Source: DATESN01 sp035270785 (GTDB lineage Bacteria; Bacillota; Clostridia; Lachnospirales; Lachnospiraceae). From it: 64,000 nt of DNA. Each line of letters starts with the position of its first letter. Position 1 is the first letter of the stretch. The DNA is taken from positions 62,001-126,000 of the forward strand of contig DATESN010000015.1 in the NCBI GenBank assembly GCA_035270785.1, read 5' to 3'. The position numbers and the translations under genes were made by a program. The notes beneath the pieces are model-generated. The model did not search any database. It had not been told where the DNA came from and worked only from the letters and a program-made list of their open reading frames with translations. Of this stretch, positions 9,101 to 16,440 are shown piece by piece.

Positions 9101-9267
9101 TTTCTATTTGTGAGAATGATAAAATTGCAACGGTTGTAAACAATAATGCTAAGGCAATTGCAGAAAAAGTATTGGCAGACGCTATTTTAATAGATCAATC
9201 TTTTGGAATTTCCAAAGAATGGAATGTAAATGGAGAAACTGTTATAATAGGAGTAGAAAAGATCTAA
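6109..9267 (+). CDS. ileS: Isoleucyl-tRNA synthetase (eukaryote-like, IleS2 type)
   Basis: This class I synthetase charges tRNA-Ile. The protein has 1052 residues. The HIGH motif is in GKPHIGH (residues 52-58) and KMSKS is in GQKMSKSKGN (near 604). CPRCGTPLSSHEVAQGY begins the editing domain, and the anticodon-binding domain and a long C-terminal region follow. The length, the segment GWDTHGLPVELEVEK and the absence of the C-terminal four-cysteine zinc finger of the classical bacterial enzyme indicate the IleS2 or eukaryote-like type. Enzymes of that type tend to be poorly inhibited by mupirocin; that is family knowledge, not shown here. The gene is controlled by the T-box leader immediately upstream, and glgP follows after 45 bases without an obvious terminator. 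Confidence 0.97.
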   Translation: MYQKVSTNLNFVEREKETCQFWKNNEIFEKSMENRREGETYTFYDGPPTANGKPHIGHVLTRVIKDMIPRYRTMKGYMVPRKAGWDTHGLPVELEVEKLLHLDGKEQIEEFGLDPFITKCKESVWQYKGMWEDFSNTVGFWADMDNPYVTYHDNYIESEWWALKEIWNKDLLYKGFKIVPYCPRCGTPLSSHEVAQGYKDVKERSAVARFKVKGEDAYILAWTTTPWTLPSNVALCVNPNEIYAKVKAGDGYTYYMAEALLDQVLGKFANEETGTKAYEIVETYIGKDLEYKEYEPLFDFAMDICEKQHKKAFYITCDTYVTLTDGTGIVHIAPAFGEDDAKVGRIYDLPFVQLVDGKGEMTAETPYAGVFCKKADALVLKDLEEHGLLFDAPKFEHSYPHCWRCDTPLIYYARESWFIKMTAVKDDLIRNNNTINWIPESIGKGRFGDWLENIQDWSISRNRYWGTPLNVWECECGHTHSIGSREELVKMSGNKEAATVELHRPYIDEITITCPKCGGSMKRVPEVIDCWFDSGAMPFAQHHYPFENKDLFEQQFPAQFISEAVDQTRGWFYSLLAESTLLFNKAPYENVIVLGHVQDENGQKMSKSKGNAVDPFDALETYGADAIRWYFYVNSAPWLPNRFHGKAVQEGQRKFMGTLWNTYAFFVLYANIDHFDATKYELEYDKLPVMDQWLLSKLNTLVTDVDHYLDNYKIPESARALQEFVDDMSNWYVRRGRERFWAKGMEQDKINAYMTLYTALVTVAKVAAPMIPFMTEDIYQNLVKSIDKTAPESIHLCDFPTAEATFVNKGLEEDMEAVLKVVVLGRACRNTANIKNRQPIGTMFIKSDFTLSEFFQEIIVDELNVKKVIFTDDVREFTSYGFKPQLRTVGPKYGKQLGGIQKTLSTLDGNEAMDDLRKNGAIKFDVNGVEVVLTEEDLLIEMSQKEGYISDAYGNVTVVLDKTLTKELIEEGFVYEIISKIQTMRKEADFEVMDHIKISICENDKIATVVNNNAKAIAEKVLADAILIDQSFGISKEWNVNGETVIIGVEKI

Positions 9268-9312
9268 TAATATTAGTCACTATATGGACTATCGTGCAAA
9301 AGGAGGAAAAGT

Positions 9313-11814
9313 ATGGTTTCAAAAATGACAACAGAGAAAACAATTTCAGGTGGTTTCGATAAAGGGCTTTTCAAGCGTAGTGTACTTTATAATGTAAAGA
9401 CTTTATATAGGAAAACATTAAAGGAAGCAACAAATCAACAACTTTTCCAAGCAATTTCCTATGCAATTAAAGATGCCATTATAGATCACTGGTTAAAAAC
9501 CCAAGAAGAATATGAAAAGAGTGATCCTAAAACAGTATATTATTTATCCATGGAATTTTTAATGGGAAGGGCCCTTGGAAATAGTATTATAAATTTACAG
9601 GCATATAAACCCGTGAAAGAGGCTTTGGAAGAGTTAGGTATCGATATTAATGTGATGGAAGATCAAGAAGCAGATGCAGCACTTGGCAATGGTGGTCTTG
9701 GAAGACTTGCGGCTTGCTTTTTGGATTCCCTAGCCACATTAGGGTATGCAGCGTATGGATGTGGTATACGCTATCGTTATGGTATGTTTAAACAAGAAAT
9801 ACAAGATGGATATCAAGTGGAAGTGCCAGATGTTTGGTTAGCAGAAGGCAATCCCTTTGAACTTCGTCGACCAGAATATGCAAAAGAAGTTCGTTTTGGA
9901 GGCACTGTAAATCACAAAATAGATGAGAATGGAAGAACCAATTATTTTCAAGAAAATTATCAGGCAGTAAAGGCAATTCCTTACGACTTGCCAATCGTGG
10001 GATACGGGAATGGAATTGTAAATACGTTACGTATTTGGGATGCTCAGCCTGTAGAGTGCTTTCGATTGGATTCGTTTGATAAGGGTGATTATCAAAAGGC
10101 CGTGGAACAGGAAAACTTAGCAAAAAATATAGTGGAAGTACTCTACCCCAATGATAATCATTATGCAGGAAAAGAGCTTCGCCTAAAGCAACAGTATTTT
10201 TTTGTTTCAGCTTCTGTACAATCAGCCATTAAAAAGTATAAAATAAAACATGATGATGTTAGGAAATTTCATGAAAAGGTTACCTTTCAATTAAATGATA
10301 CCCATCCAACGGTGGCAATTGCAGAATTAATGAGATTATTAATGGATGAGTATTATCTTGATTGGGATGAGGCATGGGAGGTAACTACAAAAACCTGTGC
10401 TTATACGAACCATACCATCATGGCGGAAGCATTAGAAAAATGGCCAATTGAACTTTTTTCTAGATTGTTACCAAGGGTTTATCAAATTATAGAAGAGATA
10501 AATCGTCGATTTATTGAGAAAATTCAAGAGACTTATTCCCACAATCATGAAATAAATGTTTCGGAAAAAATAAGAAAGATGGCAATCATTTATGATGGTC
10601 AAATAAGGATGGCCCATCTTGCCATTGCTACGGTTTATTCCGTTAACGGCGTTGCAAAGCTTCATACAGAAATTCTAAAAAAAGAATCCTTAAAAGATTT
10701 TTATGAAATGATGCCAGAGAAATTTAATAATAAGACAAATGGTATTACCCAAAGAAGATTTTTATTACATGGAAATCCCCTATTAGCTGATTGGGTAACA
10801 GCCCATGTTGGACCCGATTGGATTACCGATCTTCCTAAAATAAATAAGTTAAAGCTATATGCGGAAGATGAAAAGTCACAGCAAGAATTTATGAATATCA
10901 AATATAAAAATAAAGTTCGACTAGCAGAATATATCATGGAACATAATGGAATAGAGGTTAATCCACGCTCTATTTTTGATGTGCAAGTGAAAAGACTACA
11001 TGAGTATAAACGTCAACTGATGAACATTCTACATGTTATATTCATGTATAACCAGATCAAAGAAAATCCAATGATGGAATTTTATCCAAGAACATTTATT
11101 TTTGGTGCAAAGGCAGCCGCAGGATATAAAAATGCAAAGCTTACTATTAAGTTAATTACGTGTGTAGCTGATATTATAAATAAAGATGCTTCTATTAATG
11201 GCAAGATCAAGGTAGTATTTATTGAAAATTACCGTGTATCTAATGCAGAGCTAATCTTTGCTGCTGCGGATGTTTCGGAACAAATTTCAACAGCAAGTAA
11301 AGAAGCCTCCGGAACGGGCAATATGAAATTTATGCTTAATGGAGCGCTTACAATAGGAACTATGGATGGAGCGAATGTTGAAATTGTTGAGGAAGTAGGT
11401 GAAGAAAATGCATTTATTTTTGGATTACGGGCGGATGAAGTGATTCAATTTGAAAATGTAGGTGGATATAACCCTATGGATATATTTAATAATGATAGTG
11501 ATATTCGCAAAATATTAATGCAGTTAATTAATGGATGCTGTTGTCCAAGGGATCCGGATTTATTTAAAGATTTATATAATTCATTATTAAACACACAAAG
11601 TTCTTCAAAAGCAGATACCTATTTTATACTCAAAGATTTCAAGCCATATGCAGAAGCACAAAAACGTGTAGAAGCAATGTATAGAGATGAAAAGGCTTGG
11701 GCAAAAAGTGCTATTTTAAATGTAGCATGTTCTGGAAAGTTCACCTCGGATAGAACCATTCAACAATATGTTGATGAAATTTGGAAGTTGGATAAAGTTG
11801 TATTAAACAAATAA
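9313..11814 (+). CDS. glgP: Glycogen/starch/alpha-glucan phosphorylase
   Basis: This PLP enzyme releases glucose 1-phosphate from the non-reducing ends of glycogen or maltodextrins. Its 833 residues are normal for the family. NGGLGRLAACFLDSLATLGY is the N-terminal substrate-site signature. EASGTGNMKFMLNGAL holds the lysine that binds pyridoxal phosphate, and TIGTMDGANVEI follows. KRLHEYKRQLMN and NDTHPTVAIAELMR are further conserved blocks. The ATG has AGGAGG seven bases upstream. It lies between ileS and the aconitase-like gene with short gaps, so read-through from ileS is possible. Cytosolic; in sporulating anaerobes it usually mobilises stored glycogen. Confidence 0.96.
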   Translation: MVSKMTTEKTISGGFDKGLFKRSVLYNVKTLYRKTLKEATNQQLFQAISYAIKDAIIDHWLKTQEEYEKSDPKTVYYLSMEFLMGRALGNSIINLQAYKPVKEALEELGIDINVMEDQEADAALGNGGLGRLAACFLDSLATLGYAAYGCGIRYRYGMFKQEIQDGYQVEVPDVWLAEGNPFELRRPEYAKEVRFGGTVNHKIDENGRTNYFQENYQAVKAIPYDLPIVGYGNGIVNTLRIWDAQPVECFRLDSFDKGDYQKAVEQENLAKNIVEVLYPNDNHYAGKELRLKQQYFFVSASVQSAIKKYKIKHDDVRKFHEKVTFQLNDTHPTVAIAELMRLLMDEYYLDWDEAWEVTTKTCAYTNHTIMAEALEKWPIELFSRLLPRVYQIIEEINRRFIEKIQETYSHNHEINVSEKIRKMAIIYDGQIRMAHLAIATVYSVNGVAKLHTEILKKESLKDFYEMMPEKFNNKTNGITQRRFLLHGNPLLADWVTAHVGPDWITDLPKINKLKLYAEDEKSQQEFMNIKYKNKVRLAEYIMEHNGIEVNPRSIFDVQVKRLHEYKRQLMNILHVIFMYNQIKENPMMEFYPRTFIFGAKAAAGYKNAKLTIKLITCVADIINKDASINGKIKVVFIENYRVSNAELIFAAADVSEQISTASKEASGTGNMKFMLNGALTIGTMDGANVEIVEEVGEENAFIFGLRADEVIQFENVGGYNPMDIFNNDSDIRKILMQLINGCCCPRDPDLFKDLYNSLLNTQSSSKADTYFILKDFKPYAEAQKRVEAMYRDEKAWAKSAILNVACSGKFTSDRTIQQYVDEIWKLDKVVLNK

Positions 11815-11843
11815 GAATAACAAAAGAATGTTGGAGGAAAACC

Positions 11844-14132
11844 ATGATAAATCTAGAAAATGGCGGGGCATACCTTATAAATGGAGTGGAAGTGATTAAG
11901 GAAAACCCAAATGCATTAAATGAAATAAAAAGTAAAACAGGACAAACCATAACAAAAGAAGATGCAATTAAAAATACAATTTCTTATACCATTTTAGAAA
12001 AACACAATACTTCAGGGAATATGGAAAAGTTAAAAATCAAATTTGACAAATTAACTTCTCATGATATTACATTTGTAGGAATTATTCAAACCGCCCGTGC
12101 ATCAGGATTAGAAAAGTTTCCTATTCCATACATCCTAACGAACTGTCATAACTCTCTTTGCGCAGTAGGGGGAACCATTAATGAAGACGATCATATGTAT
12201 GGTCTTACTTGTGCTAAAAGATATGGAGGAATTTATGTACCACCTCATCAGGCAGTGATTCATCAATATGCCAGAGAAATGTTAGCCGGTGGTGGAAGAA
12301 TGATTCTTGGTTCAGACTCACACACTCGCTATGGTGCTCTTGGAACAATGGCCATGGGAGAAGGTGGACCGGAACTGGTCAAACAATTATTAAATCAAAC
12401 ATACGATATTAATTTACCGGAAGTTGTAGGAGTATATTTAACAGGATCCCCTTCCAAGGGAGTTGGTCCTCAAGATGTTGCCCTTGCACTGATTGGTGCT
12501 GTATTTAGTAATGGATATGTTAAAAATAAAGTTATGGAATTTGTAGGACCTGGCGTAGAATCATTAACTCCTGATTTTAGAATTGGAATTGATGTTATGA
12601 CAACAGAGACTACCTGTCTTTCTTCTATCTGGAAAACGGATCGTAAAATAGAAGAGTTCTATGAAATTCATGGCCGTAAAGGTGACTACAAAGAGTTAAA
12701 TCCTGGCGTTGTGGCATATTATGATGGATTTATCTCCATTGATTTAAGCACAATCAAACCAATGATTGCGATGCCATTCCATCCTAGTAATGTGTATACC
12801 ATTGAGGAATTAAATGCAAACCTAATGGACATTTTAGAAGAATGTGAAAAAAAGGCATTGGTTAGTTTAGATGGCGCCGTTAAATTTAGTTTAAGAGATA
12901 AAGTAAAAAATGGTAAATTATATGTAGAACAAGGTATCATAGCCGGCTGTGCTGGTGGCGGATTTGAAAATATTTGTGCAGCAGCTGACATTTTAAAAGG
13001 CGCCAGTATTGGACCCGATGAATTTACACTAAGCGTATATCCTGCATCTACGCCGATCTATATGGAATTAGTTAGAAATGGGTCCATTGCTACATTAATG
13101 GAAACTGGGACGATTGTAAAAACAGCCTTTTGTGGACCTTGCTTTGGTGCAGGAGATACACCTGCCCATAATGCGTTTAGCATTCGCCATTCAACTAGAA
13201 ATTTTCCTAACAGAGAAGGATCAAAATTACAAGACGGTCAAATATCATCGGTTGCACTTATGGATGCCCGTTCCATTGCAGCAACAGCCGCAAACAAAGG
13301 TTTCTTAACATCGGCTGGGGATATTGATGTGGAATTAGGTAACTATAAATATTTCTTCGATCAAAAGATTTATGCAAATAGAGTGTTTGATTCTAAAGGA
13401 ATTGCAGATAGCACGGTAGAAGTTCAATTTGGTCCAAATATTAAAGATTGGCCAGAGATGAGTGCTCTTACAGAGCACATACTACTAAAGATAGTTTCTA
13501 AGATTAATGACCCAGTGACGACCACAGATGAACTGATTCCTTCAGGGGAAACATCATCATTTCGTTCCAACCCACTAGGACTTGCGGAATATACCCTTTC
13601 TAGAAAGGATCCAGCATATGTAGGCCGTGCAAAACAAGTTCACTTGGCAGAAAAAGCTAGGATTGCAGGCAAAGAACCAATGGATGAAGTTCCAGAGATA
13701 AAGCCTATTATAAATGAAATTAAAAAAGTATTCCCGACTATAAATAATGTTGAAATTGGAATTGGAAGTACGATCTTTGCAGTAAAACCTGGTGACGGTT
13801 CAGCAAGGGAACAAGCAGCGTCTTGTCAAAAAGTACTAGGCGGTTGGGCTAATATCGCTACGGAATATGCGACGAAAAGATATCGCTCTAATCTTATTAA
13901 TTGGGGGATGCTTCCATTCCTTGTTCATAAAGAAGACGTTCAATTTGAAAATTTAGACTATATTTTTATTCCGGGAATCAGAAAAGCCGTTGAAGAAAAG
14001 ACATCTCAAATCAAAGCTTATTTAGTAAAGAAAGAGGGATTAGAGGAATTTACCATGACACTTGGTGAATTAACCCATGAAGAACGTCAAATTATATTAA
14101 CGGGATGTTTAATTAACTACAATCGTGTATAA
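11844..14132 (+). CDS. Aconitase-family hydratase (YbhJ-like)
   Basis: A 762-residue [4Fe-4S] hydro-lyase of the aconitase superfamily, closest in length and layout to the uncharacterised YbhJ group rather than to AcnA, AcnB or LeuC. GSDSHTRYGALGTMAMGEGG (near residue 155) is the substrate-binding block with the catalytic SHT. Three cluster cysteines can be proposed: one in GCAGGGFENIC, two in AFCGPCFGAGDTPAHN. The C-terminal swivel domain follows with SSFRSNPLGLAEYTLSRKD, which supplies the arginine loop. The real substrate is unknown; citrate/isocitrate is not assured, since no other TCA gene is adjacent. It starts at ATG 11844 behind TTGGAGG, 29 bases after glgP, so the two are probably co-transcribed. 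Confidence 0.85.
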   Translation: MINLENGGAYLINGVEVIKENPNALNEIKSKTGQTITKEDAIKNTISYTILEKHNTSGNMEKLKIKFDKLTSHDITFVGIIQTARASGLEKFPIPYILTNCHNSLCAVGGTINEDDHMYGLTCAKRYGGIYVPPHQAVIHQYAREMLAGGGRMILGSDSHTRYGALGTMAMGEGGPELVKQLLNQTYDINLPEVVGVYLTGSPSKGVGPQDVALALIGAVFSNGYVKNKVMEFVGPGVESLTPDFRIGIDVMTTETTCLSSIWKTDRKIEEFYEIHGRKGDYKELNPGVVAYYDGFISIDLSTIKPMIAMPFHPSNVYTIEELNANLMDILEECEKKALVSLDGAVKFSLRDKVKNGKLYVEQGIIAGCAGGGFENICAAADILKGASIGPDEFTLSVYPASTPIYMELVRNGSIATLMETGTIVKTAFCGPCFGAGDTPAHNAFSIRHSTRNFPNREGSKLQDGQISSVALMDARSIAATAANKGFLTSAGDIDVELGNYKYFFDQKIYANRVFDSKGIADSTVEVQFGPNIKDWPEMSALTEHILLKIVSKINDPVTTTDELIPSGETSSFRSNPLGLAEYTLSRKDPAYVGRAKQVHLAEKARIAGKEPMDEVPEIKPIINEIKKVFPTINNVEIGIGSTIFAVKPGDGSAREQAASCQKVLGGWANIATEYATKRYRSNLINWGMLPFLVHKEDVQFENLDYIFIPGIRKAVEEKTSQIKAYLVKKEGLEEFTMTLGELTHEERQIILTGCLINYNRV

Positions 14133-14148
14133 AATTTTATAAAAATTA

Positions 14149-14178
14149 TCATGTTAACAAATGCTACCTACATACAAT
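14149..14178 (+). promoter_or_regulatory. Sigma-E promoter of spoIID
   Basis: CATACAAT (14171-14178) is a perfect sigma-E -10 element. TCATGTT (14149-14155), 15 bp upstream, matches five of seven positions of the KMATATT -35 pattern. In Bacillus spoIID is a mother-cell sigma-E gene, so element and gene agree. Confidence 0.7.
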
Positions 14179-14223
14179 ATGGTAGGGTCAAGAATCTGCA
14201 CATGCAGACGAAAGGAAGTTAAC

Positions 14224-15249
14224 ATGAAAAAAAGAAGACAAATGCATACAATGTTAAAAGAAGCCGTATCAAAAGACAAATGGAAAGATTTTGGTGCGGT
14301 TTTTCTTATTATCCTGTTTTTACCCTATCTTTGTGTGACGTTTTTTGGAAATAATAGATTTTTTAAAAATAATATAGCAGTAGGAAGCCCATGGAAAATA
14401 GAAGAAATGAGTCTAGATAAAAATAGTTTTTATATTAAAAAAGAAGTAGCTGCAGGTAGTGAATTGATTCCTATGGAAGAGTACTTAATTGGATTGACTG
14501 CTGGAAATATTCCCATGGATGTTTTGGATGAAACAGTAAAGGCTCAAATTATCATACTACGAACAGCTATTGTTAAAAAAGGTATTAAAAAAGAAGATTA
14601 TAATTATGTAGAAGCAATGAATTTAAGCCTTGTATATCTTACAAATGAAGAAATGAAAAATCTTTTTGGAGTAGAATATGCAGCAACCTTAGATAGAATA
14701 AAGGGACTTATACAAAGTACAAAAGGGATTATTATTACATATCATGGTTCTCCTATAGAAGCTCCCTTTTTTGCAATTAGTGCGGGAACCACAAGAGATG
14801 CACGGGAAGTGTTGGGCTCCATTGAATACCCCTATTTGATTTCAGTAAATAGTGAAAAAGACATGTTTGCAGAAAATTATTTAAAAATAGAAAATATAAA
14901 AATTAGTGAATTTAATAAATTAATTAAAATTGCATATCCTAATTTAAAAGAAAATGATGAAGAAGACAATCATTTAGTATGTGTGGAAGATTCTGCAGGT
15001 TATATTCTTAGTGTACAATTTGGAGATAAAAAATTATCAGGAGAAGAATTCCGTAAAATATTTCATTTAAATTCATCTTCCTTTGAGCTGATCATAGAAG
15101 AAAATGGTATTACAATAACTACAAAAGGATTAGGACATGGTTTGGGCTTTTCACAATATGGAGGTAATCAATTAGCCAAAGACGGCAAAGGGTTTATAGA
15201 AATAGTTAAATACTATTATTCAAATGTTGAAGTAGAAAAAATTGAATAA
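14224..15249 (+). CDS. spoIID: Stage II sporulation protein D (engulfment lytic transglycosylase)
   Basis: SpoIID cleaves glycan strands at the leading edge of the engulfing mother-cell membrane, together with SpoIIM and SpoIIP. After a short basic N-terminus there is one membrane anchor (FLIILFLPYLCVTFF), then the SpoIID domain: a VPMEEYL-like segment (IPMEEYLIGLTAGNIPMD), the block AQIIILRTAIVKKG, and at the C-terminus GLGHGLGFSQYGGNQLAKDG, which is the family's best-conserved signature. The start chosen is ATG 14224 behind AAGGAAG; the frame is open a further 21 codons upstream but these overlap the sigma-E promoter. The product of 341 residues is the usual size. It is paired with the spoIIQ-like gene. 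Confidence 0.93.
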   Translation: MKKRRQMHTMLKEAVSKDKWKDFGAVFLIILFLPYLCVTFFGNNRFFKNNIAVGSPWKIEEMSLDKNSFYIKKEVAAGSELIPMEEYLIGLTAGNIPMDVLDETVKAQIIILRTAIVKKGIKKEDYNYVEAMNLSLVYLTNEEMKNLFGVEYAATLDRIKGLIQSTKGIIITYHGSPIEAPFFAISAGTTRDAREVLGSIEYPYLISVNSEKDMFAENYLKIENIKISEFNKLIKIAYPNLKENDEEDNHLVCVEDSAGYILSVQFGDKKLSGEEFRKIFHLNSSSFELIIEENGITITTKGLGHGLGFSQYGGNQLAKDGKGFIEIVKYYYSNVEVEKIE

Positions 15250-15272
15250 TTTTTGTAAAGCAGGTAAAACTA
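15244..15272 (+). promoter_or_regulatory. Candidate sigma-F promoter of the spoIIQ-like gene
   Basis: GAATA (15244-15248), 14 bp, then GGTAAAACTA (15263-15272), which fits the sigma-F -10 pattern GGNNANANT. In Bacillus spoIIQ is a sigma-F gene. Immediately downstream CTATCTAC (15270-15277) and GTAGATAG (15292-15299) form an 8-bp hairpin that touches the ribosome site AGGAGG (15298-15303). Confidence 0.4.
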
Positions 15273-15308
15273 TCTACAAAGCCTTTATTAGGTAGATAGG
15301 AGGAAGAT

Positions 15309-16169
15309 ATGAAAAGACGTAGAAGAAGACCTGGTTTGCAAAAAGAACGAATTGTTATGATTGCAGCATCCGTATTTGTGATGAGCGCATTAACTTTAAC
15401 GGGTGTATATTTAAAACAAAAAAATAATCAAACGAAAGATGGATACTTGATAGATTTTAGTACGTTAGAAAAACAAGCAACAAATAAATCCAATCAAGTA
15501 GGTGAAAAGGTAGAAGAAGACGGTACAAGTCCGGCAAGTACAAGTAAAGTAGAGACTAATTTAGACCAAAAAGATATGGATGCTGACCCATTTTTTAGTG
15601 AAACGAATTCACAGGATATGAGTAACTATAATAAGGCTAAAATAGATGATTTCGATTATGAAGAAGGTATGGATACAACGATGGCCAAGGTGGATGTAGA
15701 AAAGGTCGAAGAAAGTAAAGAATCGGTAGCAAATGCTTCCAAAGTAGCCTTAAATTTTAGTGAAGATAGCACTTTAAAATGGCCAATTGTTGGAAATGTA
15801 TTATTAAATTACAGCATGAATAAGACAATCTATTTTGCAACTCTTGAGCAATATAAATATAATCCTTCTATAGTTATAGCAGCAACAGAAGGGGAATCCA
15901 TTGGAGCAGCTATAAATGGTATTGTCACCAGCATATTCAGTAACGAAGAAATTGGAAATGCCATAATAATGGATATTGGTAATGGATATGAATTAACCTA
16001 TGGTCAATTAGATCAAATTACGGTTTCAGAGGGAAGTAATGTAAAGACAGGTGATATTTTAGGTGTTGTGAAGGCTCCAACTAAATACTACAGCGTAGAA
16101 GGATGTAATGTTTATTTCAAATTGACAAAGGATGGAATACCTATTAATCCATTATCAATATTAGAATAA
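15309..16169 (+). CDS. spoIIQ: SpoIIQ-like protein with degenerate LytM/M23 domain
   Basis: SpoIIQ is the forespore membrane protein that joins SpoIIIAH across the intermembrane space during engulfment. The product (286 residues) has an Arg-rich cytoplasmic start (MKRRRRRPG), one membrane helix (residues 16-34), an acidic linker, and a C-terminal M23/LytM fold (about residues 155-286). The zinc ligands of active M23 enzymes are all missing: the first His/Asp segment reads YNPSIVIAA, and the final HxH segment reads NVYFKL. The domain therefore probably binds partners rather than cutting peptidoglycan. Position directly after spoIID and the forespore-type promoter support the assignment. An unrelated degenerate M23 membrane protein is the alternative. 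Confidence 0.78.
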   Translation: MKRRRRRPGLQKERIVMIAASVFVMSALTLTGVYLKQKNNQTKDGYLIDFSTLEKQATNKSNQVGEKVEEDGTSPASTSKVETNLDQKDMDADPFFSETNSQDMSNYNKAKIDDFDYEEGMDTTMAKVDVEKVEESKESVANASKVALNFSEDSTLKWPIVGNVLLNYSMNKTIYFATLEQYKYNPSIVIAATEGESIGAAINGIVTSIFSNEEIGNAIIMDIGNGYELTYGQLDQITVSEGSNVKTGDILGVVKAPTKYYSVEGCNVYFKLTKDGIPINPLSILE

Positions 16170-16440
16170 TGGAAAGGTAACAAAAACGGTATCTTAGAAT
16201 ATAATATTGTATCAATCTGATTTTAAGAGGAAATACATAAGGAAAATCCGCAATCGAAGCGTTTACTTGTGTTTTCTTTTTAAAAATTTTAGCTAAGGTA
16301 CCCCCTCCTCTTTCGATTGCTTCTCATAAAACGTGCATGGTAACACATGCACGTATACATAGGATTACATCTTTACCTTCCGCCTAGATAGTGGTATTAT
16401 CGTTATAGGTAAAAAACCGCCTTTTGGAGGAATATTTATT
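16170..16440. other. Intergenic region with possible group II intron 3'-end remnant
   Basis: This 271-bp gap has no convincing gene. On the minus strand, from about 16360 to 16300, it reads a hairpin with arms ACGTGCATG (16331-16339) and CATGCACGT (16346-16354), then TTTTATGAGAAGC and GCAATCGAAAGAGGAGG. The order hairpin, TTTTATGAGAAGC, purine-rich stem is what one sees at domain V to domain VI of many bacterial group II introns (usually CGGTTTTGTGAGAAG). No reverse transcriptase reading frame is present, so at most a scar remains. GCAATCGAA at 16250 is repeated inverted at 16312 (TTCGATTGC). Confidence 0.4.
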
